From: Prevotellaceae bacterium | GTDB taxonomy: Bacteria > Bacteroidota > Bacteroidia > Bacteroidales > Paludibacteraceae | Length of the DNA: 12,515 nucleotides | Direction of reading: 5' to 3' | Assembly: GCA_031270565.1 (NCBI GenBank) | Contig: JAISXJ010000188.1 | Coordinates: 1-12,515, forward strand | In this document: positions 1-6,789 of the stretch, in pieces | Numbering within the stretch: the first letter of the stretch is position 1 | Layout of the letters: each line of letters opens with the position of its first letter | Program-made: the position numbers and the translations under genes | The notes under the pieces: model-generated | The model's input: the letters and a program-made list of their open reading frames with translations, nothing else | What the model was told of the DNA's origin: nothing | The model's database searches: none

Positions 1-126
1 GAAAAACTCAAAGGAGATTTTCTTTGCCTCATTTTTACCTTGCTCTTCTCCCAAAAATTGAACCCATCAACAATGAAAATGAAGGGTTGGTAAGGATTGA
101 CTAATTATTCCTGACCGTCAAACAGA

Positions 127-3100
127 CTACTCAACAATCAAAATCTGATTGTCGGCATTGCCCGTATCATCAACCATCTTTACCACGTAGGCGCCCGCCT
201 TCAGCGTGGAAATCGGAAGGGTTGCCGTGCCGACAATCGGTTGTTCGTACATTAAAATTCCTGTCAGAGAGAAGATGCGTACATGCCATGCCTTCTCCGT
301 TTCGATAGTAAATTCCCCTTTGGCGGGATTGGGATAGAGTTTGTAATTTGCAGCATGTGATGTCGATTGCACGGTAACAAGCGTCTCTTTAATCTGTGTG
401 GAGCATCCCTCCGAATCTGTTACCGTTGCCCTGTATGTGCCCGAAGACAAACCTGTACGGATTGCCGTATTAAGTGTCGGCGCATCTTCCCAGACAATGG
501 TGTAGTTGCCATTGCCGCCCGATATATACAAATGAATCTCATCATCATTCACCTGTGAAGCGGTAACTTCCAACGGTGGATAAACAGTAAACTGTTCCGA
601 CCACAGAGTGGCTGTGCCAAAATTGTTTTTGACAGTCAACTGTGCCTGATGTGTGCCTGCCTGAAGATAGGTATGGGTCGGCTTTTGAAGCGCTGAGGTT
701 TCACCGTCTCCAAAATTCCATAACCACGAATGAACATTACCTTTTGCCTGCGCGGTAAACTGTATGCCTAACCGCTCACAGGTACGTTCAAGTGTGTCTG
801 TCTTCATCGCAGCAATGGGTAGCATATCGCAAATCACAGGACTGATAGCGAATGAGATGGCAACGCTATGTCGCTCCAAGATAGGATACCATTGATTGGT
901 AACATACACATAGGCAGTATTGTTGCCATTTGTTCCCCTGCTTGGACTGCTGTAAAGGTAGAAGTCATATCTTGGTGACGTAAAATAGATTTGCACTCCG
1001 ATAAAAAATTTATCAGGCAAAATGACCTCCGATGCAAAGTTGGCAACACCACCATTCTTTTTGATTTGTTTAAAATCGAATGTTTCCGAATAATATTCCG
1101 CTTCGGGCAAACCGTTGGCAACCGTCCAGATTTTTATTGCCAGCTGGGAATCGCCGTTACCGTCGGTGATGTTTGTTGAATCAATTCCAAATGTCATCTG
1201 CACGCCTTTCATCACCTTTTCGTTGCTGCTGCTGCCGATGTTATAATATTCGGCATATTTATCTCGCACAAGGGAGTTATGTCCAAAAGCGTTCTCTGTG
1301 CCATTGATAAGAAAACGTGTAAGCGTTTCAGTTTCGGCAATATTACTTCTGTTCTCGCAGACTATCTGGTCAAACTCCGGCAACTCCACCATAATAATAT
1401 TCGACGAATCCTGCGAGACGATGCCGCCACTCTCTGCTTTCACATAGTAATGCCAGTCCGTTGCCAGATTTCGGTCAAGACCATTAACGGTATAATCGGT
1501 ATTATTGCCGGTTGAGCTATTGCGCAACACATATACTCTTGATGAATCGGGCGTATAATAAAAAAGGTTCAGGCGGTAGTTGGTGGCGCCTGAGGAGGCT
1601 GTCCAGTTTGCCTGAAAAGAGGTTCTTCCAAGATTGGTTGCCGGCAGGGCGATGGGAGCGGCGGAATTTGGGAAGTTGACGGTGAAAGAGATGGTATTTC
1701 CTCCCGAAGCGCCAATGCTGGTTATGGATATACCATCCAGACCATTAGCATTGTTTGTCAGAAATGCGGCAGGATTGGTTGCATCGCTGAATGATGTGCG
1801 TCCCGCCTGGCTGCTAAAATAGCCGGTGGAAACATTGCCGTTCACAGTATTTGTGCCGTTTGGTCGATAAATATATAATTCATCAGGCGGACCGTCGGCA
1901 TTTCCATTCACATTAGGGTTTATACGATAGATAACCAGACCACTGTTTGGAATGTACTGGTCGAAGAGTTTACTTTTGTTACGATATTCCAGAACAAAAT
2001 ATTCGCCAATCGTAGATGATGGCGATACGATTTTATAACAGTTGTTGGTGGCGCTCCAAATATCGTTCAGGGTATAGCTTCCAGCGGTGGTAATGGTTGG
2101 AATATCATCTATCCATTTTCCATATTTTAATTTCATATAGGCTGTAGTTGACTGGGGAATAACGGTATTTGAACACATTAAATCCCACGATCCGACAGGG
2201 TCGATTGTGGAATTTGCACTATAATGATATAAATCCGGAGCGCCCAGAGAATGGAACATCTCATGCGACAGTACGCTCGCTCCGTTGTTATTCAGTGAGC
2301 TTTCAAGCTGAAAATTGTATGTCCATACCTGCTTCCCGTGTATGCTCACATTATGGGTATATAACGCCCATTTGTGGGGCCAGAGCAAATCAGACCAGCC
2401 GTCAACATCGCCTTTTATAATAAAACAGATATTATCCACATAACCATCGGCATCTGCGTCAATATTCAGGTTAACGGGAATCTGGCTCGCTACATAATTG
2501 ACGGCGTCTCGTAAAAGCGTATGTTCTCTGTCTGTAAGTTGGCTTTCCTGATAGCCATTTGTATTGTTTGCAGAGTAGGGTTTATAGTAGGAACGCGGAT
2601 GGCTATCCTGATAAGAGATTACTTGTTCATTGACCTTTGGATAGCACGTACTTACAATGTGTGTCTGATTGTAAGAGACTGTTTTAAAATAGTTATACAT
2701 GGATATGGCATTGGCAGACGACGAATCGTTCAGCATTGTCTCATGCGATGTGATGGTGGCGGAGGAAAATTCCGATTCATCGGCGAAACGCACATAAATC
2801 ACGATGTTATTCAACTGCGCCACGCCATTTGTTTGGGATATGGCTTTCAATTTGATATGGCGTTTATCCTTTGTTTTCGGTTCCAGATTCAGAAAACCGG
2901 CACGTTTCTGTTTTTTTTGAGCGACTGAAATATCCACACCGGGTACAATGCTCTCCAAAACCGGATCTGCCACTCCCCAAAGGTGTCCGGAAGATACCAG
3001 TTTATCGTCTTCCAGTGTGGCGTATGCCAGATAACCTGTCTCAGGGTCAATAACCAGCGTGTAATTTTGTGCATCATAGACACGTCTGCTGTACTCGTCT

Positions 3101-3228
3101 CCCGTAACAAAACAGTGTACGACGCTGCCGTCAGGCTGTGTAAAAGTCAGGGGATAATTCGTGTAATACGCCGCATAAATGCTTGAAAAGGCGGTAATAA
3201 ATAAAAAAGTTAGCAGTATTTTCTTCAT
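127..3228 (-). CDS. Secreted M6-family metalloprotease with PKD and T9SS type A sorting domain
   Basis: This is a 1033-aa extracellular zinc peptidase of the M6 (immune inhibitor A-like) family. An N-terminal signal peptide has a Lys pair and a hydrophobic core, with likely cleavage after SIYA (about residue 19). The catalytic domain spans roughly 140-510. Its HEMFHSLGAPD motif places the zinc ligands at His322, His326 and probably Asp332, with Glu323 as the general base; GSWDLM near 346-351 is the conserved segment following it. An Fn3-like domain follows (about 525-615), then an unassigned beta-rich region (about 620-800), a PKD domain (about 805-882, core WNFGDGE), an SprB-like repeat (about 885-953, GTYRATVTDSEGC) and a T9SS type A sorting domain (about 960-1033, starting YKLYPNPAKGEF). 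Export to the periplasm by Sec, then across the outer membrane by T9SS, is inferred. It has its own upstream promoter and is separated from the small ORF behind it by a terminator. The substrate is unknown, but host or environmental protein is likely. Confidence 0.95.
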   Translation of the reverse strand: MKKILLTFLFITAFSSIYAAYYTNYPLTFTQPDGSVVHCFVTGDEYSRRVYDAQNYTLVIDPETGYLAYATLEDDKLVSSGHLWGVADPVLESIVPGVDISVAQKKQKRAGFLNLEPKTKDKRHIKLKAISQTNGVAQLNNIVIYVRFADESEFSSATITSHETMLNDSSSANAISMYNYFKTVSYNQTHIVSTCYPKVNEQVISYQDSHPRSYYKPYSANNTNGYQESQLTDREHTLLRDAVNYVASQIPVNLNIDADADGYVDNICFIIKGDVDGWSDLLWPHKWALYTHNVSIHGKQVWTYNFQLESSLNNNGASVLSHEMFHSLGAPDLYHYSANSTIDPVGSWDLMCSNTVIPQSTTAYMKLKYGKWIDDIPTITTAGSYTLNDIWSATNNCYKIVSPSSTIGEYFVLEYRNKSKLFDQYIPNSGLVIYRINPNVNGNADGPPDELYIYRPNGTNTVNGNVSTGYFSSQAGRTSFSDATNPAAFLTNNANGLDGISITSIGASGGNTISFTVNFPNSAAPIALPATNLGRTSFQANWTASSGATNYRLNLFYYTPDSSRVYVLRNSSTGNNTDYTVNGLDRNLATDWHYYVKAESGGIVSQDSSNIIMVELPEFDQIVCENRSNIAETETLTRFLINGTENAFGHNSLVRDKYAEYYNIGSSSNEKVMKGVQMTFGIDSTNITDGNGDSQLAIKIWTVANGLPEAEYYSETFDFKQIKKNGGVANFASEVILPDKFFIGVQIYFTSPRYDFYLYSSPSRGTNGNNTAYVYVTNQWYPILERHSVAISFAISPVICDMLPIAAMKTDTLERTCERLGIQFTAQAKGNVHSWLWNFGDGETSALQKPTHTYLQAGTHQAQLTVKNNFGTATLWSEQFTVYPPLEVTASQVNDDEIHLYISGGNGNYTIVWEDAPTLNTAIRTGLSSGTYRATVTDSEGCSTQIKETLVTVQSTSHAANYKLYPNPAKGEFTIETEKAWHVRIFSLTGILMYEQPIVGTATLPISTLKAGAYVVKMVDDTGNADNQILIVE

Positions 3229-3263
3229 AATAAACTTATAAAAACGTCGATGATTTTGAACAA

Positions 3264-3271
3264 CAAAGGTA
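3264..3271 (-). promoter_or_regulatory. Bacteroidota -7 box for the M6 protease gene
   Basis: Read on the minus strand, this is TACCTTTG, an exact match to the Bacteroidota -7 consensus TAnnTTTG. It lies 35 bases upstream of the ATG at 3228, so the leader would be short. I see no convincing TTTG -33 box at the expected 19-21 base spacing. It sits downstream of the terminator at 3318-3351, which supports independent transcription of the protease. Confidence 0.5.
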
Positions 3272-3317
3272 TAACATTTTTCCCATACTCTCTATTTTTT
3301 GTCCCACGCAAAAGCAA

Positions 3318-3351
3318 AATTCCTCCCAACATTCAATGTTCGGGAGGAATT
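3318..3351 (-). terminator. Intrinsic terminator after the 51-aa ORF
   Basis: ATTCCTCCC (3319-3327) pairs with GGGAGGAAT (3342-3350), with one further A-T pair outside. The interior AACA/TGTT can extend the stem. On the minus strand the hairpin is followed by TTTTGCTTTTG, a usable U-rich tail. It lies 39 bases past the stop codon at 3390 and before the M6 promoter, as expected for the end of the sigma factor/small ORF transcript. The plus-strand side is only weakly T-rich, so activity in that direction is doubtful. Confidence 0.65.
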
Positions 3352-3389
3352 ATTTTCAAACAATTGCCGTTTTTTGTCTCCGGCTTGAA

Positions 3390-3545
3390 TTAATTAAGTA
3401 ATGAGTGTACCATGCTGCCGTCAGGCAAGTATTGCACGTGATACGCTGCTGCGAATGTCAGAATTGTTCTCAAAGTTGAGTTTCTGGGCTGCAATTTTGC
3501 AGAAAATTTTTCGCTTGGCTGAATAGGTGTAGTGTTTTGCTTCAT
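3390..3545 (-). CDS. Small 51-aa protein of unknown function
   Basis: An ATG at 3545 opens an uninterrupted 51-codon frame ending in TAA at 3390-3392. The product starts MKQNTTPIQPSEKF and ends GSMVHSLLN. It is soluble, with no signal peptide, membrane segment or cysteine. The middle, STLRTILTFAAAYHVQYL, could form an amphipathic or hydrophobic helix after a basic, Gln/Pro-containing N-terminus. It lies 91 bases behind the ECF sigma gene on the same strand and has its own downstream terminator, so it probably ends the sigma-factor transcript. A 47-base hairpin ends at the base next to the ATG. Support comes from the intact frame, position and terminator. The overall form (PSEKF near the start, hydrophobic centre, terminal LLN) reminds me of short hypothetical proteins in Bacteroidales, but I could not verify this. 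It may instead be a short leader ORF. Confidence 0.6.
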   Translation of the reverse strand: MKQNTTPIQPSEKFSAKLQPRNSTLRTILTFAAAYHVQYLPDGSMVHSLLN

Positions 3546-3592
3546 AGGCGCTAAATTTGTATGTAATAATCATACAAACGGAATCAGCGCCT
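3546..3592 (-). promoter_or_regulatory. Long hairpin abutting the start codon of the small ORF
   Basis: AGGCGCT (3546-3552) pairs with AGCGCCT (3586-3592), and TTTGTATG (3556-3563) pairs with CATACAAA (3571-3578). This gives 15 base pairs with an asymmetric internal loop and a 7-base loop. On the minus strand the outer stem ends immediately before the ATG at 3545, so the folded RNA would bury the ribosome-binding region. On the plus strand the same hairpin is followed by TTTTTATT and resembles a rho-independent terminator, although no plus-strand gene precedes it. Which strand is functional is unresolved; translational control of the small ORF is an inference. Confidence 0.55.
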
Positions 3593-3636
3593 TTTTATTG
3601 CAAACATGACACAAAAAATTCTATTAAGAACGGATG

Positions 3637-4239
3637 TTATACAATTTCTTCCAGATCGCGCATCAGATTTTTCTCAACAGCTAACTTGCGCAGGTTTATA
3701 ACGGCATATCGCATACGTCCCAGTGCGGTATTGATGCTGATATTCTGTATTCTTGCAATCTCTTTAAAACTAAGATTCTGATAGAAGCGCATAACCACAA
3801 TCGTACGCTGAGTGGCAGGCAGGAAATCCAGCAACCGTGTCAAATCGCTCAATGTTTCCTCATAAACAATCGCATCCTGAGCGCTTTGGTCGTAGAGTTT
3901 GGCATTGTTGAGAAGGTCATATTCGTATTCGTCGTTAGACACCGTATTCTCATTGACATCCTTTCGGTAAACGTCAATGACCAGATTGTGAGCAATGCGT
4001 GCCAGCCATGAGAAAAAGCGTCCCGTTTCGACGTAACGACCCTGTTTAATCACCATAATCGCCTTAATAAAAGTCTCCTGAAAGATGTCTTCGGTGAGTT
4101 CTCGATTGTGTGTAACGCTAAAAATATAGCCATACAACTTATCCTTGTGGCGAAGCAGTAACTCTTTGAATGCTTCATTGCAACCCGCTGCAAAATCTGC
4201 AACCAACTGTTCATTGGTTAATGTCTGTACGTGTTTCAT
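3637..4239 (-). CDS. ECF-type RNA polymerase sigma-70 factor
   Basis: This is a 200-aa sigma factor of normal ECF length. It recruits RNA polymerase to an alternative promoter set. Region 2 covers about residues 22-93, including DIFQETFIKA (51-60) for core binding and the -10-recognition segment GRFFSWLARIAHNLVIDVYRK (about 73-93). Region 4 covers about 128-187, with the helix-turn-helix in FKEIARIQNISINTALGRMRYA. The linker contains ENTVSND, which I associate with a conserved Bacteroidales ECF group not tied to polysaccharide utilization loci. No FecR-type or other membrane anti-sigma factor is adjacent; the only same-strand neighbour downstream is the 51-aa ORF. A promoter with both boxes lies about 95 bases upstream, giving a leader of roughly 90 bases. 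The regulon cannot be read from this window. Confidence 0.95.
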   Translation of the reverse strand: MKHVQTLTNEQLVADFAAGCNEAFKELLLRHKDKLYGYIFSVTHNRELTEDIFQETFIKAIMVIKQGRYVETGRFFSWLARIAHNLVIDVYRKDVNENTVSNDEYEYDLLNNAKLYDQSAQDAIVYEETLSDLTRLLDFLPATQRTIVVMRFYQNLSFKEIARIQNISINTALGRMRYAVINLRKLAVEKNLMRDLEEIV

Positions 4240-4334
4240 TACCTTGTATGTATTAAAAATATCAAAGTAATTATTTGCAATAGGCTCACATTTTTTTTGA
4301 GGTTGATAAATGCTGTTGTTATTTTTTTACGCGG

Positions 4335-4364
4335 CAAAGATAATCATAAAATCAATATGTACAA
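4335..4364 (-). promoter_or_regulatory. Bacteroidota promoter of the ECF sigma gene
   Basis: On the minus strand, TTG (4362-4364) is followed after exactly 19 bases by TATCTTTG (4335-4342), matching the -33/-7 architecture of Bacteroidota housekeeping promoters. The box runs into TTTGCCGCG, the same extension seen at the metal-operon promoter near 12335. It lies 96 bases upstream of the sigma-factor ATG. Confidence 0.6.
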
Positions 4365-4465
4365 CATTGTTTTATTTTTTTGCTAATTCTTTTTTTTGAG
4401 ACGCGAAAAAAGAGCCAAGAACCAAGAAATGCGAGCCGACATTTGGGCAACGTCTGACGGCGTTC

Positions 4466-4550
4466 TTATTCATTTTTCACTATTCGTTATTCACTTAATA
4501 ACTAAACTCTAATAACTAACAACTAATCACTAAAAAAAACGTTACCTTTG
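4466..4550 (+). repeat. Dispersed promoter-proximal repeat, copy A
   Basis: This A/T-rich stretch shares blocks with the minus strand of 12335-12416: CACTATTCGTTATTCA, then ACTCTAATAACTA, then CTAAAAAAAA followed by a -7 box. The two copies differ by small indels and substitutions between these blocks. Both end at the -7 box of the first gene of an operon and point the same way relative to that gene. Resemblance to the short dispersed intergenic repeats common in Bacteroidales genomes is from memory. It has no coding capacity and no recognisable transposase ends. Confidence 0.65.
4543..4550 (+). promoter_or_regulatory. Bacteroidota -7 box for the DPP-IV operon
   Basis: TACCTTTG is an exact TAnnTTTG match, 39 bases upstream of the ATG at 4590. 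No clear TTTG lies 19-21 bases upstream; that position is taken by the repeat and its A8 tract. The box is flanked by an inverted repeat, AAAAACG (4535-4541) and CGTTTTT (4555-4561), which could be an operator or coincidence in A/T-rich DNA. Confidence 0.5.
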
Positions 4551-4589
4551 CAAGCGTTTTTATAAATAAATTTGTTTCCTGTGAAAAAT

Positions 4590-6752
4590 ATGACTCCAAA
4601 TACCCGCTGTTCCGTCTGCGCAGGCATGCTTTTCTGTCTGATGAGTATGACTGTTTTTGCCCGTACCGGCGACTTCCTGACCTCTTTGACCAACGGCGAC
4701 TTCAAGCCCAAAACAGTCAAAGAGGTTTATCATTTTAATGACGGATTGCGTTATGCAATGCTTGACAGTGTCGGGCAGACCATCACGGCTTATATGTATG
4801 CCTCTGGAAAAGAAGAAATTATTTTCGATATTAATACCATTGACAAATGCCCTGTCAAATCTATTGCAGGCTTCGAGTTTGATGCTTCCGAACAGAAAAT
4901 TCTGGTTTATACCACACCAACGCCAATCTACCGCCGCACGTTCACTGCTCAATATTACATCTACAACATACCCCGTAACACGCTCGAACCGCTCAGTGAG
5001 AACGGTGCCCAGCAAATGGCAAAATTTTCTCCAAACGGGCGTATCGTGGCGTTTGCCCGCAATAATAACCTCTTTCTCAAGAAACTTGACTTCGGGACGG
5101 AAATAGCCATTACCAAAGATGGCGAAAAAAATAGAATCATTAACGGTACTCCAGACTGGGTTTACGAGGAGGAATTTGTGCAAACGCGCTACTTTGATTT
5201 CAGTCCCGACAGTAAACTGGTGGCATATATTAAATTCGACGAAAGTGAGGTCAGTGATTTTTCTTTTCAGCTAATCAACGACGCCTGCCCTGCGCTTTAT
5301 ACCTACAAATATGCCAAGGCAGGCACAAATAACTCAAAGGTCTCCATCCACGTGTACGACGTGGACAACCGCACTACCAAACAGATAGCCGGAGATGCCG
5401 AAGACGTCTATTTTCCCGTCATGAAATTTACCGCCCGAAATGATGCACTGGCTGTGGTGAAACTCAATCGTAACCAGACAGAGATGAATTTGCTTTCCAT
5501 TGACCCGCGTTCGGGAGTAACAACCCGTCTGTTCAGCGAAAAAGGAACTGTTTATTACGACTATCAAAACGTATCCAATATCCATTTCAACTCCGATAAC
5601 AGTTTCGTTACCCTGAGTGAACGCGATGGTTGGCGACATCTCTATCTTTTCGACCCGCTTGGGAGAGTAAAAACACAGATTACCAAAGGCGAATGGGACG
5701 TAACCGACTTCTACGGGTATGATGAAAAAAGCAAGACCGCCTGCTTTCAGGCAGCTATGCAAAGTCCGCTTGAACGGCATGTCTTCCGCGCTGACGGCAA
5801 AGGTAAACCGGTCTGTTTAGATACCCGTTCCGGTACGCATCAGGCAATGTTCGCCAAGGGATTCGGCTATGCCATTCATACATTTAACAACACCAACACG
5901 CCAAACATCACAGCCATTGTCAACGGTAACGGTAAAGTTCTGCGCACCATCAGCGCCAATGCCGAACTGAAATCAAGGGTAGAGGCGCTGAGGTTGCCAA
6001 AGAAAGAGTTTTTTCAACTCACAACCGCCGACGGTATTATCCTCAATGCGTGGATGGTGAAGCCTGCCGCTATGGAGGCGCAACGCAAATATCCTCTCCT
6101 GATGATACAGTACAGCGGACCAAATTCGCAGGAGGTAACTGACCGTTGGCGTATTGACTGGGAATATCATCTGGCGGAGTTGGGCTATGTGGTGGCATGC
6201 GTTGACCCGCGTGGGACGGGAGCACGTGGTCAGGCGTTTCGCACGTGCACCTACCGAAATCTCGGACTGCCGGAAACGACGGACTTGGTAGCGTCAGCAC
6301 GTTACTTTGCCGCGCTGCCCTACATTGACGCAACCCGTATCGGCATCTGGGGATGGAGCTATGGCGGTTTTATGACGCTGATGTGTATGACACACGGAGA
6401 AGGTATTTTTAAGGCAGGCATTGCCGTTGCTCCCGTAACCGACTGGACGCTCTACAATACTGCCTACACGGAACGGTTTATGAGTCGCCCGCAGGAGAAT
6501 ATAAATGGCTACGATTATGCCAACCTGCTCGAAAAAGCCGATGCACTGCAGGGAAATTTGCTTATCGTACACGGCACGGCAGATGATAACGTTCATATTC
6601 AAAATACATGGCTTTATGCCGAAAAACTTGTAGAAGCAGGCAAACAGTTTGAAATGCAGCTTTACACCAATAAGAATCACAGCATTCTCGGCGCATCAAC
6701 GAGAAGACATCTGTTCACACGATTTATCGACTTTATTCAAAATAATTTATAA
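4590..6752 (+). CDS. dpp4: Dipeptidyl peptidase IV (prolyl peptidase family S9B)
   Basis: This periplasmic serine exopeptidase releases Xaa-Pro (and Xaa-Ala) dipeptides from peptide N-termini. From the ATG at 4590 it is 720 aa, normal for the family. An N-terminal signal peptide (hydrophobic MLFCLMSMTVFA) precedes a beta-propeller (about residues 40-470) and an alpha/beta-hydrolase domain (about 475-720). The substrate N-terminus is clamped by the Glu pair in DWVYEEEF (about 193-194). The catalytic set is Ser590 in GWSYGG, Asp 665/666 in HGTADDNVH and His697 in NKNHS. Tyr508 in YSGPNSQ is the oxyanion-hole tyrosine position. GTG at 4581 (MKN...) is a good alternative start and TTG at 4572 a poor one. 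It is the first gene of a likely operon, with the permease starting 37 bases later. Peptide scavenging for an amino-acid-fermenting or mixed diet is inferred. Confidence 0.95.
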   Translation: MTPNTRCSVCAGMLFCLMSMTVFARTGDFLTSLTNGDFKPKTVKEVYHFNDGLRYAMLDSVGQTITAYMYASGKEEIIFDINTIDKCPVKSIAGFEFDASEQKILVYTTPTPIYRRTFTAQYYIYNIPRNTLEPLSENGAQQMAKFSPNGRIVAFARNNNLFLKKLDFGTEIAITKDGEKNRIINGTPDWVYEEEFVQTRYFDFSPDSKLVAYIKFDESEVSDFSFQLINDACPALYTYKYAKAGTNNSKVSIHVYDVDNRTTKQIAGDAEDVYFPVMKFTARNDALAVVKLNRNQTEMNLLSIDPRSGVTTRLFSEKGTVYYDYQNVSNIHFNSDNSFVTLSERDGWRHLYLFDPLGRVKTQITKGEWDVTDFYGYDEKSKTACFQAAMQSPLERHVFRADGKGKPVCLDTRSGTHQAMFAKGFGYAIHTFNNTNTPNITAIVNGNGKVLRTISANAELKSRVEALRLPKKEFFQLTTADGIILNAWMVKPAAMEAQRKYPLLMIQYSGPNSQEVTDRWRIDWEYHLAELGYVVACVDPRGTGARGQAFRTCTYRNLGLPETTDLVASARYFAALPYIDATRIGIWGWSYGGFMTLMCMTHGEGIFKAGIAVAPVTDWTLYNTAYTERFMSRPQENINGYDYANLLEKADALQGNLLIVHGTADDNVHIQNTWLYAEKLVEAGKQFEMQLYTNKNHSILGASTRRHLFTRFIDFIQNNL

Positions 6753-6789
6753 TCTCAATATCATTACTAACTTAATTACTTTTAGCTTT

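Larger units (their letters stand above)
4240..4589. other. Divergent intergenic region between sigma factor and DPP-IV genes
   Basis: This 350-base gap has no credible ORF. From left to right it holds the long A/T-rich sigma-factor leader (4240-4334), the sigma-factor promoter (4335-4364), A-rich simple sequence with a repetitive GAGCCAAGAACCAAGAA stretch (about 4412-4428), a small AACGTC/GGCGTT stem at 4449-4464, one copy of the dispersed repeat (4466-4550) and the DPP-IV -7 box. Confidence 0.7.

Noticed and set aside
61..88. Possible terminator after the M6 protease (AACCC...GGGTT, then CAATTTTT on the minus strand)
   Set aside because: The stem has only five pairs and an 18-base loop, so it is too weak to call.
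4449..4464. Small AACGTC/GGCGTT stem in the divergent intergenic region
   Set aside because: It has six pairs including a wobble and no gene upstream on either strand to terminate; it is likely incidental.
4560..5183. A 207-aa open frame on the minus strand opposite DPP-IV
   Set aside because: It is antisense to well-supported coding sequence, has no recognisable motif, and covers the DPP-IV promoter and start.
6649..6789. A 47-residue N-terminal extension of the MFS permease overlapping the DPP-IV gene
   Set aside because: It overlaps DPP-IV coding sequence in another frame and is not membrane- or signal-like. ATG at 6790 gives a normal permease N-terminus.
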